Shown here: piece after piece, positions 23,342-34,554 of the stretch | Position numbering within the stretch: position 1 is the first letter of the stretch | Layout: the number at the start of each line of letters is the position of its first letter | From: Branchipolynoe longqiensis | Lineage: Eukaryota > Annelida > Polychaeta > Phyllodocida > Polynoidae | NCBI GenBank assembly: GCA_030323885.1 | Contig: CM059186.1 | Coordinates: 146,445,810 to 146,509,809, forward strand | Reading direction: 5' to 3' | Length of the DNA stretch: 64,000 bases | Translations under genes and position numbers: made by a program | The notes under the pieces: generated by a model | Databases searched by the model: none | What the model saw: only the letters and a program-made list of their open reading frames with translations | What the model was told of the DNA's origin: nothing

Positions 23342-23370
23342 TGTGATGGGGGTGTAACACCCCCATCACA
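23342..23370. other. perfect hairpin
   Basis: TGTGATGGGGGTG, a 3-base TAA loop and CACCCCCATCACA give a 13-bp perfect stem. Part of the same motif (CCCCATCACACCAAA) also lies at about 23111-23125. No downstream feature explains it. Confidence 0.5.
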
Positions 23371-23604
23371 TTGGAAAAAAATGGTCGAAGTGAGTCCGTT
23401 TTTAGTGATATTTCCGCGCGACACAGGTGGCGCCCCATACTCGCGCGCATAACAAGGTAGGTGCGCGACTCTTAATACTAGATATCGAAAGTACACATAC
23501 AATGATAATAATAATTAACCTTGGATTCAGCTTCGTTCTTTATATTATTATAGTCCATTATAATACACATACAGATATTCATATACACCTACACACATTT
23601 TTCT

Positions 23605-23896
23605 TGAAGATTTATACTGCCTATCATACAAGTCTGACTAGACTTGTTTTCACCATCAGACAGTTTGTCGATAGAAAGCCTGAGCCTACACTTTTACTGA
23701 CCCAAGGGATTTTTAACCTCCCACACCACATAGACATGGTATGAGAGCAACCAGCCATTGATGATGCTAGAACCGTCCACAGTAGTGGAAATTCAAATTG
23801 GCAGAGGTGGGGGCATGGGGAATCGAACCACCAACCTTCAGATTAGGAGTGTGACCTAGAAAAAGTCAGACACTCTTACCACTCCGCCACAGAGAA
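23605..23896 (-). mobile_element. SINE family T, copy 2
   Basis: Same limits as the copies at 3051 and 49644: TGAAGATTTATACTGCC at the left, and the complement of TTCTCTGTGGCGGAGTGGTA at the right. The minus-strand B-box-like GGTGGTTCGATTCCCC is well kept. Confidence 0.75.
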
Positions 23897-23936
23897 CACC
23901 ACATACACATACCCACATACACATACATACATATAT

Positions 23937-23972
<36 letters not shown>

Positions 23973-24480
23973 GAAAAGGTCCTAAGTTCGCCTACAGGCC
24001 CACATGCTTATCGCCGAGTGACACGAGAAGCCCTGAGAGGTTTTCTCAGCAGCACATCTCCGTTCGGAGACTTTTCGGCGCGAAATGCAAACAAACATAT
24101 CCGGGTAGGTTGATGTAAATGTCACGCCCTAATTACATTCCTACCGGGAACCAGTCGGCAAGTCTATTGGCTTTTCGTCATCTCAGGCCTCGTTTTACTA
24201 AAAAACTCGCACCGAGATGGCGCGAAATTATGCTTTCAGGTTTCAGGATGTTCGTCGAAGCCATGCTGCTCAAGGCCCTGCTCTGATTCATAATCATATA
24301 ATTGTGTACTTAATTATTTTCATATTTTGTTTGTATATACTATATGTACATGTGTATTCACATTGACCCATAGAGGTGTATCGATTTATATGTGTTAACT
24401 TCGTACATATTAATATATGTATTTTCATGTGTATCTATCTGTTTTCGTATATTTATTCGTATATATGTATGAGTATGGAT
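23897..24480. other. unassigned DNA with (AT)n tract
   Basis: An (AT)n microsatellite at about 23932-23972 is followed by DNA of mixed composition that I cannot assign. Confidence 0.4.
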
Positions 24481-24925
24481 CTATGTATTCGCATATGGCA
24501 TTAATTGATATTGAATTATATTAATTGATATTCTTTTATAGTAACTGACATTATTTCATATTAATTTCATTTTAATTTGACATTGATTGATTTTAATTGA
24601 TATTAATTGATATCAGTTAGTATTAGTTTATATTAATTGACATTAATTGATATTAATTGATATCAATATATTTGAATATATATTCATATATATTAATATA
24701 TATATTAATATGTATAACTATATATTAATTGATATCAGTTGATATTAATTGACATCAATTGATATTAATTGATATTATTTTATATTATTTTATATTAATT
24801 TATTATTATAATTCCTATTAATTTCAATTAATATATTTTCATTTATTAACATTATAATGAATGATATTAATTGATATTTACTTACATTTACTAGTGTCAA
24901 TTCATATTAATTCATATATATATAT
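24480..24925. repeat. AT-rich ATTGATATTAATTG array
   Basis: Irregular repeats of TATTAATTGATATTAATT with TATATTAATATA segments. No stop-free frame and no unit longer than about 12 bp. Confidence 0.8.
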
Positions 24926-24937
24926 ATAAAACAAACT

Positions 24938-25095
24938 TTCGAGCGACGGTCGTGCAAAAGCCCCGGATGGGGGGGGGGGGACTGAAGGATGCCGGTACCC
25001 ACCCCACCCTGGAAAGGGGGGGGGGTAGGAGCAGGACACTACAGAGATTATTAGACGCGATAACAGTCTTATGACTATCCGTATAACACCACCTA
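24938..25095 (-). repeat. poly-C-containing dispersed repeat K, copy 1
   Basis: On the minus strand: AAGACTGTTATCGCGTCTAA, TAATCTCTGTAGTGTCCTGC, a poly-C run, GTACCGGCAT, a second poly-C run and CCGGGGCTTTTGCACG. The same order is seen at 63592-63748, directly before a LINE RT frame. Probably the same LINE family's 5'-ward sequence. Confidence 0.6.
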
Positions 25096-25547
25096 TTAGG
25101 CAAACTCACGATGTTATATAAATATGTGGGGAGGTGGGTTGGTAAACGTGCCCCGAGGGGTTGGCACAGAGGGTTAATTGACCTTTATCTGCGTGTTTCC
25201 ACCTCACCCCCCCCCCCTCAAGTCACCTGCTGGAGAGTTGAGTAAATATTCCAGAGCCACTACAGCCACCCAGCACAGGTTTTATCAATTGTCTCCGGTT
25301 TGTATGAAGCCTCCCAACTCTTAGCACACATCTTTATGAAAGGCCAGTAAAGATTTCAGTATCTTTCTTTTTTTTAAACACCCAAAAAAAAACATAACCC
25401 ATATATCAACTCAATAAACAATATATCAGTATGAATCAACACATACGGAGTTAATAGATTGTGTGTAAAAACAGTAACGCAATTATTTACTACAATATGA
25501 AGCTATAGGCTGAGCTCCCACAACAGAGAGCCTCACAGGTGATATAT

Positions 25548-26015
25548 TTCTTTTTCAGTGTTTAAATCCCCTTTTCAGTGCCTAAATCTCACTTTCAGTG
25601 TTGAAATCTCTTTTGCGGTGTTTAAATTCCTATTTGAGTGTATAAATATCCTTTACAGTGCTTAAATCTCATTTTCAGTGTTTAAATATCATTTTCAGTG
25701 TTAGAATCTCATTTTCAGTGTTTAAATATCATTTTCAGTGTTAGAATCTCATTTTCAGTGGTTAAATCTAATTTTCAGTGTTTAAATCTCATTTGTCAGT
25801 ACATAAATATCCGTTTCAGTGTTTAGATCTCCTTTTCAGTATCAACATCTCGTTTTAAGTGCCTAACTCCCCTTTTCACTGTTTAAATCTCATTTTCAGT
25901 ATTTAAACCTTTGGAGGGTTTAAATCTCATTTTATGTGTTTAAATCCCAATTTTAGTGTTTAACTCTTCTTTTCAGTGTTTATATCTCCTTTTCGGTGTT
26001 TAAATCTCCTTTGCT
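25548..26015. repeat. 20-bp tandem array (ATTTTCAGTGTTTAAATCTC)
   Basis: About 23 units of 20 bp. Between about 25670 and 25750 two variants (TTTAAATATC and TTAGAATCTC) alternate, giving a 40-bp higher-order period. AT-rich and non-coding. Confidence 0.9.
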
Positions 26016-26523
26016 AAGATACAATTTTGTTTAGCGCCTACATCTACCCCCCCCCCCCCCTATCAGTAAAGCATTGATCTCCCTGCAATATTCATTGTTG
26101 TTGCATTATCTAACATAACACTCTAAGGTAGGCATAGACTAACAGAGTTTGAGCTCACTCAATATGACCATCCGGGTGTGCTCAACACAGAGGCTCTGTT
26201 ATCACAGCTGGAGTCTCCTGCTCTGGCACATGGCAGTGTTTGATTGGCATTGTTCTAAACACCAGGCTGGGTGTGGTGCGTGGCGAGGAAGCAGGCAGTG
26301 TGGGTTGGCTGGTGTTTAGTGCTTTTTAATTAGTCTTGTTATTCCTGCCTCAATACGGGTGGTTGGGCTGGAGGGGTGTGCATTATTTATAGTTCTTGGT
26401 TCCCACAGTGGTACTTTCTCAAATGGCTGGTGAATTCTTTTGAACCTATTAGTATTACACTTGGTAGTAGAATATGAGTCACCATGTTGAGGCATGTATG
26501 TTTCACATACTTCATCTTCAGTT

Positions 26524-26763
26524 TGGTTGTTTGTTGTTTGTTGGTGTTTTACATCCTAGCAATATCTAAGGTCATATCAGGACGGGTACCGTCTTGTGAC
26601 TGCACAATTATGGAGGCATTATATTGCCTGGCCTACTGGGAAACCAAGCGACCAGCACCACCACTCAATCACATCATCATGACACTGAGCCAACCGGTCC
26701 TTGCCCTATTCTAATAATGCTGAGTGCCTGGTTTGGAAGCGACAAGTATCAATTTTTAAGTCA
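26524..26763 (-). mobile_element. SINE family S, copy 6
   Basis: Tail GTTGTTTGTTGGTGTTTTAC, then ATATCTAAGGTCATATCAGG, ACCAAGCGACCAGCACCACC and the part before the tRNA head (TTTTTAAGTCATTG). The tRNA-like head is missing. Confidence 0.75.
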
Positions 26764-27507
26764 TTGTGTACAATATTCTGATAAAACGCATTGGTGGGGA
26801 ATGCGAGATGGTCTATAAAGGAGTACAAATGGTCTATTAATGTAAATGATGTATAGGGCCAGGTGCATGAATGTATTTATGTAGTTGCTGGTGATTCTTT
26901 ACTTGTGGTGAATAGTCATTGTGTATTAGGTAGATAGTGTGAATGAGGCACTACTGTTAGTGTGTAAGGAGCCCAAGAGCTCTCCTCACTACCCCCTCCC
27001 TCAACTGTTAGTCACGGATCACCACACATACACACAACAGGCAGGTGCAGGCCAAGCAGCCACACCACATGGTGGTGATGGGTAGATCACAGTAGCCATG
27101 GTGACCCCAGAATGCTTACTGTTCATTGGTGGAACTAGAAATGCTTGTTGCTGATTGGAGATAATGGTCAGGTGGTATGCCATATCAGATGCATGTACCA
27201 CTATTTAATAATAAACCTCAGGGTGCAAGCTCTCACTCTACTTTCACTCTTTATACTCTTCCTTTCTCTTCTTGCCTGTATGGATTTCCTACAAACCTGC
27301 CTACACAACCCACAGATGCCAGCCGTCGACTTTACAATTCGTCTGACTTGAGCATGGTTTGAACCCGTGGGTTCTAATCATATGAGCTACCAAAGCGAAT
27401 AGACATCTTCTAGATGTGTCTATGCGTGCGCTGTTATCATTTGAATTTGCAGTCTTCTGGAGGCAGCACCCAACACTGTAACTACCTGAATAAAACCCAA
27501 CTGATTG
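26764..27507. other. unassigned DNA
   Basis: A weak tRNA-like stretch on the minus strand at 27340-27420 (GGTAGCTCATATG, then GGGTTCAAACC) might be a fragment of another SINE. Otherwise nothing is recognised. Confidence 0.35.
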
Positions 27508-27826
27508 TTCGGGCGCGGTAGCCGAATCGGTAGAGAGCAGCCCTCCGTTCGGGAGATTGGGAATTCGATTCCCACCCGAGTCAAACCAATGACTTACAAA
27601 ATTGATACTAGTCTTGTCACTTCCTAGCTAGGCGCTCATCATTAATAAGATAGGGCAAGCATTGATTAGCTCAAATGTCAGGATAATGTGACCGAGTGGG
27701 ATATCAGGTCATGGTGCTGGTGGACTGATTTAACAGTGGGACAGCACTAGTAAAAGTAGTATAAAGTCACCATGAGTGCGAACTGTCACAAGTCAATGCT
27801 TGTCCTGATATGACCTTTCTTTTGTT
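27508..27826 (+). mobile_element. SINE family S, copy 7
   Basis: Complete tRNA-like head: GGTAGCCGAATCGGTAGAG (A box) and GGGAATTCGATTCCCACCCG (B-box region). The body continues to CCTGATATGACC. A 12-bp insertion near 27748 (TAAAAGTAG) distinguishes it. Confidence 0.8.
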
Positions 27827-27894
27827 GTTACATTGGTTGATTAAGCAGGGGACATTTCAATAGTCGACAATTGGTCTTCCTCATTCCACTGCTC

Positions 27895-28105
27895 TTCGTC
27901 CTATCCTAGTAATGCCGAGTGCAAGGCTAGGTAGCAAGCAAGTATCAATTGTTAAGTCATTGGTTTGAATCGGCTAGGATTCGAACCCGAGGGTTCGAAT
28001 CCCACGACCTACCAGAACGGGAAGCGGATGCTCAACTCATTTGGCCATCGCTGTCTGGTTATTATTGCCAGGATATAAAGCTCCAACAACCAACCAACCA
28101 ACCAA
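27895..28105 (-). mobile_element. SINE family S-related, copy 8
   Basis: Minus-strand body (TCCTAGTAATGCCGAGTGC, TCAATTGTTAAGTCATTGG) and tRNA-like head (TTTGGCCATCGCTGTCTGG), with a duplicated B-box region (GGATTCGAACCC and GGGTTCGAATCCC). The far side reads CAGGATATAAAGCTCCAACA, so the original orientation of the tail is unclear. Confidence 0.55.
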
Positions 28106-29639
28106 CCCAAGTGATTGGAGATTTTATAATCCTGCTGCCAGATTGCAGCTAAATAATTTTGTTTGACGTGGTCGATATCAGGAGTAAGTTATGAGGTCAG
28201 ATCCAATTAAGATACAGGAAGCACTGACACACAGCCAGTTGCAGCCAGGTGTGTTTCGGTTTCATGCCCAAGGACCAACCGAATGAACTCTGAGGACATG
28301 CGTGCCTACGCACAGGGCCAGTCTGAGGAGCCGCGGGGTTTAATTGGGAACATTTTTGGCAGGGCCCCCAATTTCACAGCCAAGGTCTGTTTTAGTGAAA
28401 TGATTCACAAGACTGCAGTAGATTACCCGAGCATATAGCCCGATTGGGCGCTGGGCCCAATTGGGAGGAATTGATCCAATTGGCTCAAAGCCGCCCCTGC
28501 CAATGTATATATGAAGGCCATGACGCTCATGTCGCTCCCAGTGTGGCAAGTCGTGGGGGATGATTAATTACTCCCACGTATTAATTAATCTCTGACCGAC
28601 TCAAATCAAGGAGCTACAAGATGAATGCAGAGCAGCAACACTATAAAGCCTCGAGTATGGAGTGGATTTTCAGTAATCTCTCATATTGTTAATTGATGCA
28701 GGCAATAGTGACAAAAGACTAATTAATCTGCGTAGTATGGGGGTTCTAACCCGAGATCATATGTGGAACTCGATGTAATTTTAATAGCACAACAAAGCCC
28801 CCAGTTCAATATTGCCAGATCCATGTGAATCATTGATAACATCTTTGATAATCATTGCAGAAATTTACGGAATTATATTATAAAGACATTTAAATCGGAA
28901 ATCTATCGAAAATCTGACATGGAATGGCTGAATATGTTGTGTTTTTTTTTAGTGTATTTTAATAAATATATATAAATGGACTTTAGACATATGGATGTAA
29001 TTTCTTAGCACCACACCAGTAGTCTTCCAGGTATGAGTCGTACAGTTACTTACCCAAATCTATTCATGACTTTTTAAAGAATAATTCAAATACATTCAAT
29101 GCAATAAGGAAAACGATATAAGGTATAGCAGCTAGAATGACAGCTCTTTAGCAAGGTCAACAATATTTTTTTCAAGGCTGTATCGTAGTTCATATAAGCA
29201 GTTAATAATAGTGTTCTGAAATCGTGTTGAATGAGCTGGAGTTCATTCGGGGTCATTGCACGACACACGGTGCAGCGAACTAAACACCCACCCCCCTCCC
29301 GCATATGCCAGGGGGGGGGATCAATCCTGCGACTCACTAGCAACTGGCTACTCCCTCTTCCCCTCACTCACAACCACAAAAACACACACCTCCAAAACCA
29401 ACCAATCTCACCACACACCCTCACTCCTAACCACACTACTCACACACCCAAAACCAAGCAATCACAGCACACTCTCAGCTGACCCCATCAACTCCTCTCC
29501 CTCCGTGGTCACTCCGTATCATCCACCCGGACTGAGCCCAACTCTCTTTTTCACCCACCACCCACTACCCGATTTAAAACATAAATTATATAATATCTAA
29601 TTAATTTTTTGTAATCATTTAGTTAAGCCTAGGTAACAC
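28106..29639. other. unassigned DNA
   Basis: AT-rich DNA with a CA-rich stretch at about 29280-29580. Short frames on both strands show no recognisable protein. No repeat family of this window is seen. Confidence 0.4.
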
Positions 29640-30425
29640 CTACCCGGATCAGGGCCCGGACGAGGGCCCGGTCCGGCGTGGTCCGTGGCGATCCGGCGTG
29701 ATCCGTGGCTCATCCGTGGCTGGTCCTTGGTGATCCTTGGTGATCCTTGGCTGGTCCGGCCTCATCCGGGGTCAGCCCCGGATGTTTTAATATGTTTAAA
29801 ACATCCGGGGCGACCCGGGGAATATTGCAATCCAGGCTTGATCCGGCATCATCCGGCATCATCCGGGTGTAATCCGGGGGTGGTCTGGGTAGTCGGAGGG
29901 TGCTCCAGGAGTAGTTTGTGTACCGTCCGGGGCAGTCCGGGCAGTGCAGGTGTTTTTTAAACCGGATGAGCCACGTTTTAGCCACGGTTTAACCAGGACC
30001 AGCCCCGGAGTAACCCGGACTAGCCCCGACATAGCCACGGACCACTCCCAGACAGCTCGGATGAGACCCGGACAAGCCGGATGAGCACAGATTAGCCACA
30101 GATCGCTACGGATAGCCTGGTTTACCATGGATCAGTCCAGGATGAGCCCCGTTTTTGTATATATATATATAGCAGGAGCAAGTCCACTTCAAGTCCGGGA
30201 CTGATCCATGACTACTCTGTGGATACACCAGTCCGGGGGTGGTCCGGCTAGACTGGGGGCTAGACTGGGGGCTAGACTGGGGGCTAGACCATTGCTCGTC
30301 TGGGTAGGTGTGACCAAAATAGCGATTTTACCCGGGGCTGCCCAGGACAGTCCACGGGGGGGGGGGGGGGTCCGGGGGGGGGTCCGGCTAAAAGTTCGGG
30401 GCTCATCCGGGTAGGTGTGACTTGG
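29640..30425. repeat. degenerate TCCGG-type array with polarity switches
   Basis: Units such as ATCCGGCGTG and GTCCGTGGCT run from 29645 to about 29950. From about 29955 to 30160 the same motif appears complemented (ATGAGCCACG, ACCAGCCCCGG), and from 30190 the first polarity returns, with a triplicated GGGGGCTAGACT near 30257-30290. A 15-bp perfect hairpin lies at 29776-29790 / 29796-29810 (CCCCGGATGTTTTAA). Short GC-rich frames are compositional. Confidence 0.75.
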
Positions 30426-30781
30426 GCTTAAATTGCACAACTATTCTCATAATTAATTATCATTTAGCGTTTCAATTTTATATATATTAATACTTTATAA
30501 ACAGTGACAACTGCTACCCACGAGTTACTCCATCGTCAATCTGTTCACCATGCTCAATTGTCTCATCTCACTGACACCATTTTTCATCCACTTGACCACG
30601 ATCACCACATGACATTCTCCCTTGCAGTTCTCGGACCAATGCGACCAACAAAAATGTAATGTCACCGGGGGCTGCCGGGAATAGAGCCCAATTTCCGCTT
30701 CCATGTCCTGTGTGTTATAACTGCAATTATGTAGCAGATAAAATTATATGGGTGCCAGCTTTACAAGATGGTTGGTCGGTT

Positions 30782-31112
30782 ATTAGAGTATTACATCCTA
30801 GTAACAACTAGGGTTATAATCAAGACTGGTACCGACTTGTGACAGGGCGCACCCATGGCAATTTTATAGTGCTGCTCCTCTGGGGGACCAGACCTCCAGC
30901 ACCATGAGCTGATATCCCACTCAGTCACATTATCCTGAGACTAACCCAACCAGTCTTTGCCCTATCGAAATAATACAGACTGCCTGGCTAGGAAGCGACA
31001 AGTATAAATTGTTAAGTCATTGGTTTGACTCAAATCCCAATTCGTTCAAATCCCACAAAATATCAAAATAGGAAACAGGCTCTCAACTCATTCGGCCATT
31101 ACCCATCTGGTC
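30782..31112 (-). mobile_element. SINE family S, copy 9
   Basis: Nearly full length on the minus strand: tail GAGTATTACATCCTAGTAAC, body TTTTATAGTGCTGCTCCTCT and GATATCCCACTCAGTCACAT, head CATTCGGCCATTACCCATCT with a damaged B box (GTTCAAATCCC). Confidence 0.8.
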
Positions 31113-31139
31113 AGGTTCCATGAGGAAGATATGTTCACA

Positions 31140-31290
31140 GCACCGGTCACACACACTATGGGTGGGAGGGCGGTGGTGGAGGCGGGAGGGGGAAGAAGTA
31201 GGGGGTGCGGGGAGGGGAATGAGGAGGGGCGAAGGGGAGGGGGAGGGGGAGGTGGAGGGGGGAGAGGGCAAAGTAGGGGAGGGGGCTGGG
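31140..31290. repeat. GGGAGG-rich tract
   Basis: Purine-rich GGAGGGGGAGG repeats. The frames over it (Gly/Glu/Arg or Pro/Ser) are compositional. Confidence 0.8.
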
Positions 31291-31569
31291 AGCTGGGCGC
31301 ATGACAACCCGCATCGCTTATCCCAACTCTTCTAACTAAATGAATCGGTTTAATCACTAAAGAAACTTTAACTTCAAAACTGGGGAAAGCTTATTGACAG
31401 ACCCAGAGAAGAAGAAAATATTTAAATCCTTCTACTAGGGCTTAGTCTCGGTGAATTGCGATCCAGAACTTCAAGGGACATTAAATTGTGTGGCGAGTTG
31501 GAAATGGTGAGACCATTACATAAAGAGAAGGTGGGGGGCTGGAGGAGTTGGGTAGGGGGGAAGGGGAGG

Positions 31570-32105
31570 GGGCTCGCCTCCATGACAGAAGAGCGCTACC
31601 TTTAACTCACATTGAAAGCTCGCCTCCATGACAGAAGAGCGCTACCTTTAACTCACATTGAAAGCCCGCCTCTGGGAATGAAGAGCGCTACCCTTAACTC
31701 ATATTGAAAGTTCACCTCTGTGACAGAAGAGCGCTACTTTTAACTCACATTGGAAGCCTGCGTCTGTGACTGAAGAGCGCTACCCTTAACTCATATTGAA
31801 AGTTCACCTCTGTGACAGAAGAGTGCTACTTTTAACTCACATTGGAAGCCCGCGTCTGTGACTGAAGAGCGCTACCCTTAACTCATATTGAAAGCTCGCC
31901 TCTGTGACAGAAGAGCACTACCTTTTAACTCCCATTGAAATCTCGCCTCCGTGACAGAAGAGCACTACCTTTAACTCACATTGAACGCTCGCCTCGGTGA
32001 CAGAAGAGTGCTACCTTTAACTCACATTGAAGGCTCGCCTCTCTGACAGAAGAGCGCTACCTTTACCTCACATTGAAAGCGCGCCTCCGTGACTGAAGAG
32101 CAATC
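31570..32105. repeat. 46-bp tandem array, about 11-12 units
   Basis: The unit contains GACAGAAGAGCGCTACC, TTTAACTCACATTGAAAG and CTCGCCTC; the first motif recurs at 31584, 31630 and 31722. Two variants (GACAGAAG and GACTGAAG) partly alternate, suggesting a 92-bp higher-order repeat between about 31670 and 31880. Confidence 0.85.
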
Positions 32106-32283
32106 ACATTGAAAGTTAACTAGAAATTGATTGCTGGCTTTAACAAATGCTTTTAGGAAGGGTGGGTGGGTAAGAATTGACTTTGAACACATGACATGTA
32201 ATGGGACATGTGGGACTGGTGCATTCAAATTACTATGCTCGGCATTAGACTTGGTTTCTCTCAAGGTGCATTAATGCATGACT

Positions 32284-32535
32284 TAAAAACCAATGACTTA
32301 AAAATTGGTACTTGGCACTTCCTAGCCAGGTACTCCGCATTATTACGATAGGACAATGACTGGTTGGCTCAGTGTCGGGATAATGTGAATGAGTGGGATA
32401 TCAGGTCATTATGCTGGTGGCCTGGTTTCCCAGTGGGGCAGCACTATAAAGTCACCATGAGTGTGCACTGTCACAAGTTGGTACCCGTCCTGATATGACC
32501 TTAGATGTTGCCAGAACGTAAAACTCCAACAAGCA
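32284..32535 (+). mobile_element. SINE family S, copy 10
   Basis: Lacks the tRNA head. Starts at AAACCAATGACTTAAAAATT, then TCCTAGCCAGG, GATATCAGGTCATTATGCTG and CCTGATATGACCTTAGATG, with tail GTAAAACTCCAACAAGC. Confidence 0.8.
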
Positions 32536-32862
32536 ACCAACACATGAGTAGCCGGCCACATTTGTGAAGTAGAAAGAAAGCTGAGCTTAAAAGCAAATCA
32601 TGGCAGATTTATCAGTATTGTGAGTTAGAAACGGATTAGTTTTCTATTTTGTGGTGAGTAATTTTCCCTCCAGCAGCAATGGCCTGCATTGTTCATTCAT
32701 AACCAGATATTTCAAGTTCTCGCTTAATGCTCTATTTTCAGCCTTGACTTAATTAATTATAATTCCATGTGCAGTAGGTGCGTGACTGCTAATCGCGAAT
32801 TGCCTAATTAGGGCCAGTCAGCAGGGATATAAATAGGGTATGTGGCAAGGCAAATGTTTATT

Positions 32863-33310
32863 TGTTGGAGTTTTACATCCTGGCAACATATAAGGTCATA
32901 TCAGGATGGGTACCGACTTGTGACGGTGCACACCTATGACGATTTTATAGTGATGCCCCACTGGAAGAGCAGGTTGCTGGAACCATGAGGCCGAGTTCGC
33001 ATTCAGGCCCATTATACTGTAAAATAAATACATATATACCAAGAAAATGAAAGAAAACTAACATAGGCTATTAACCATACCAACCAATTATCTATCTGCT
33101 ACTGAAATGCAGGCAATCAAATACCTAATCAGCAGCCACTGTGTGGTAAGATAACACCAACACTACAACTGGCCAGCATTGAAAACAAGCCTGGGTACCC
33201 GGGCTTATATGTTATGGACAGTATAAATACAGCCTCAATAAAAAAAAAATAAATTAAATCCTGATACTTAGCCAATCAGTCGTTGGCCTATCCTAGTAAT
33301 GCTGAGCGTT
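32863..33310 (-). mobile_element. SINE family S, copy 11, doubly interrupted
   Basis: The tail part (32863-32998, TTGGAGTTTTACATCCTGGC to GGAACCATGAGG) and the body part (33262-33310, CAATCAGTCGTTGGCC to AATGCTGAGCG) are separated by repeat J. The SINE is cut again by element G; CAGCTAAAAAATCAAGTATA after 33891 looks like its continuation. Confidence 0.65.
33021..33256 (+). repeat. dispersed repeat J, copy 1
   Basis: A segment of about 240 bp shared with 37870-38117: CCAAGAAAATG, CAACTATCTATCTGC-like, CACTGTGTGGTAAGATAACA, CTGGCCAGCATTGAAAACAA and GGACAGTATAAATACAGCCT, ending CAATAAAAAAAAAATAAA. The A-rich 3' end with AATAAA suggests a retroposed sequence. It is inserted in a SINE. Confidence 0.65.
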
Positions 33311-33891
33311 ATGGTGCAGTCACACTACGACGCTTCTCCCGGCGACCCGTCAGCGTTGAAAATAAAATCTTGCGCGTCGAGAAACTTTTTGGTGGTTTGG
33401 GGAAAAAGTTTGGCGTCAGCGCGGCACGTTATTAGCGCGTGGCCAACGGGTGTCGATGCGTGAGGAAAAAAAAAAAGTTTGGCGTGATGTCTTCATATGG
33501 CGTTAGATGTTGCTAGGGCATAAAACAACAACAGCCCAGTTTGGCGCAACGTGTGGGAACGACCGTCCTGCACGCGCGGCGACTGCCTAGCATTCCCATA
33601 ACGATATTCCAGTGATGGCGAAGTCCTTCTGACGTCGCCATAATATTGGAACCCATGCGTTGACGTGCACTGACGGTCGTTGTTTTTTTTTTACATGCTT
33701 AAAACCTTGGGCGACCGGAAACGCGTGGCGACGTTGTCCGCCGACCATCAACGTCAAGGATAGTGTACCGACGTGTACCGATGCGCTCATAACGCGCCAC
33801 CAGCGCGTCCAGACGTTTCACTTATTATCGCCCAAAATCACTACACGTTGCCGTGTCGCCGGCAAGAAGCGTCGTAGTGTGACTGCACCAT
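33311..33891. mobile_element. MITE-like element G
   Basis: Terminal inverted repeats ATGGTGCAGTCACACTACGA, continuing CGCTTCT, are perfect for 27 bp and continue imperfectly as CCGGCGAC to about 36 bp. The 581-bp interior is rich in CG-containing motifs (GACG, CGTTG, ACGCG), with a SINE tail remnant (GATGTTGCTAGGGCATAAAA) near 33507. Open frames over the arms are not conserved proteins. The target duplication is not evident. Confidence 0.75.
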
Positions 33892-34015
33892 CAGCTAAAA
33901 AATCAAGTATATAGCATACACATCTTATAGATTGAGACAAAGGCTGGGATGATTGCATCTATTTATACACGCTATAATATATGCATGTACTTTGCAAATC
34001 AGCTGTCCATATATA

Positions 34016-34342
34016 CAGTACAACCCCATTAAACCAAGCTCGGTTAAACCAAATGATCGCTGAAACCAAACTTTTGTCGGCGGCCCGTCAAAATACTACC
34101 ATTTAACATATAAAAATGTTGGTTAAACCAAAGTCGGTTAATCCAAACTATCGGTTAATCCAAGCAGAATTGTCGGGCCCCAGGCCACTTCCGGTATGGT
34201 TAAACCAAACTTTCATGTGGTTATAAGGTCATATGAGACTTTTTTTATATTATAAATGGTAGTATTTTGCCGGGCTGTTGAAAAAAGTTTGGATTAACCG
34301 ATCGTTTGGTTTAACTTAGCCTGATTTAACTCGGTTATTCTG
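34016..34342. mobile_element. MITE family C (pogo-like), copy 1
   Basis: Left end CAGTACAACCCCATTAAACC and right end complement CAGAATAACCGAGTTAAATC, with TA on both sides (34014-34015, 34343-34344). The interior repeats the arm motif GGTTAAACCAAA several times in both orientations. The CAG ends and TA target suggest pogo-type mobilisation. Confidence 0.7.
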
Positions 34343-34435
34343 TATATACATAAAAAACAATAATCAAAGTGTCCACATACATTGTATATTACATTTATAA
34401 TGCACCACGTTTTTACCAAAGCAAAGTCAAAGTCG

Positions 34436-34518
34436 AAGCCAAAGCTTGGTTAAACCAATGATCGGTTAATCCAAACAGATTTCTAGGGTCCCTTCAAGTT
34501 TGGTTTAACGGGGTTATG

Positions 34519-34521
<3 letters not shown>
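34436..34521. mobile_element. MITE family C, partial right end
   Basis: GCTTGGTTAAACCAATGATC, then GGTTTAACGGGGTTATGGTG followed by TA. The inverse of its end (CACCATAACCCCGTTAAACC) matches the left end of copy 1. An (AT)n tract follows. Confidence 0.6.

Positions 34522-34554
<33 letters not shown>

Noticed and set aside
25548..26015. CRISPR-like array
   Set aside because: Units are contiguous 20-bp repeats with no unique spacers, in an animal-type genome.
31570..32105. CRISPR-like repeat/spacer pattern
   Set aside because: The whole 46-bp unit is repeated; there are no variable spacers and no cas genes.
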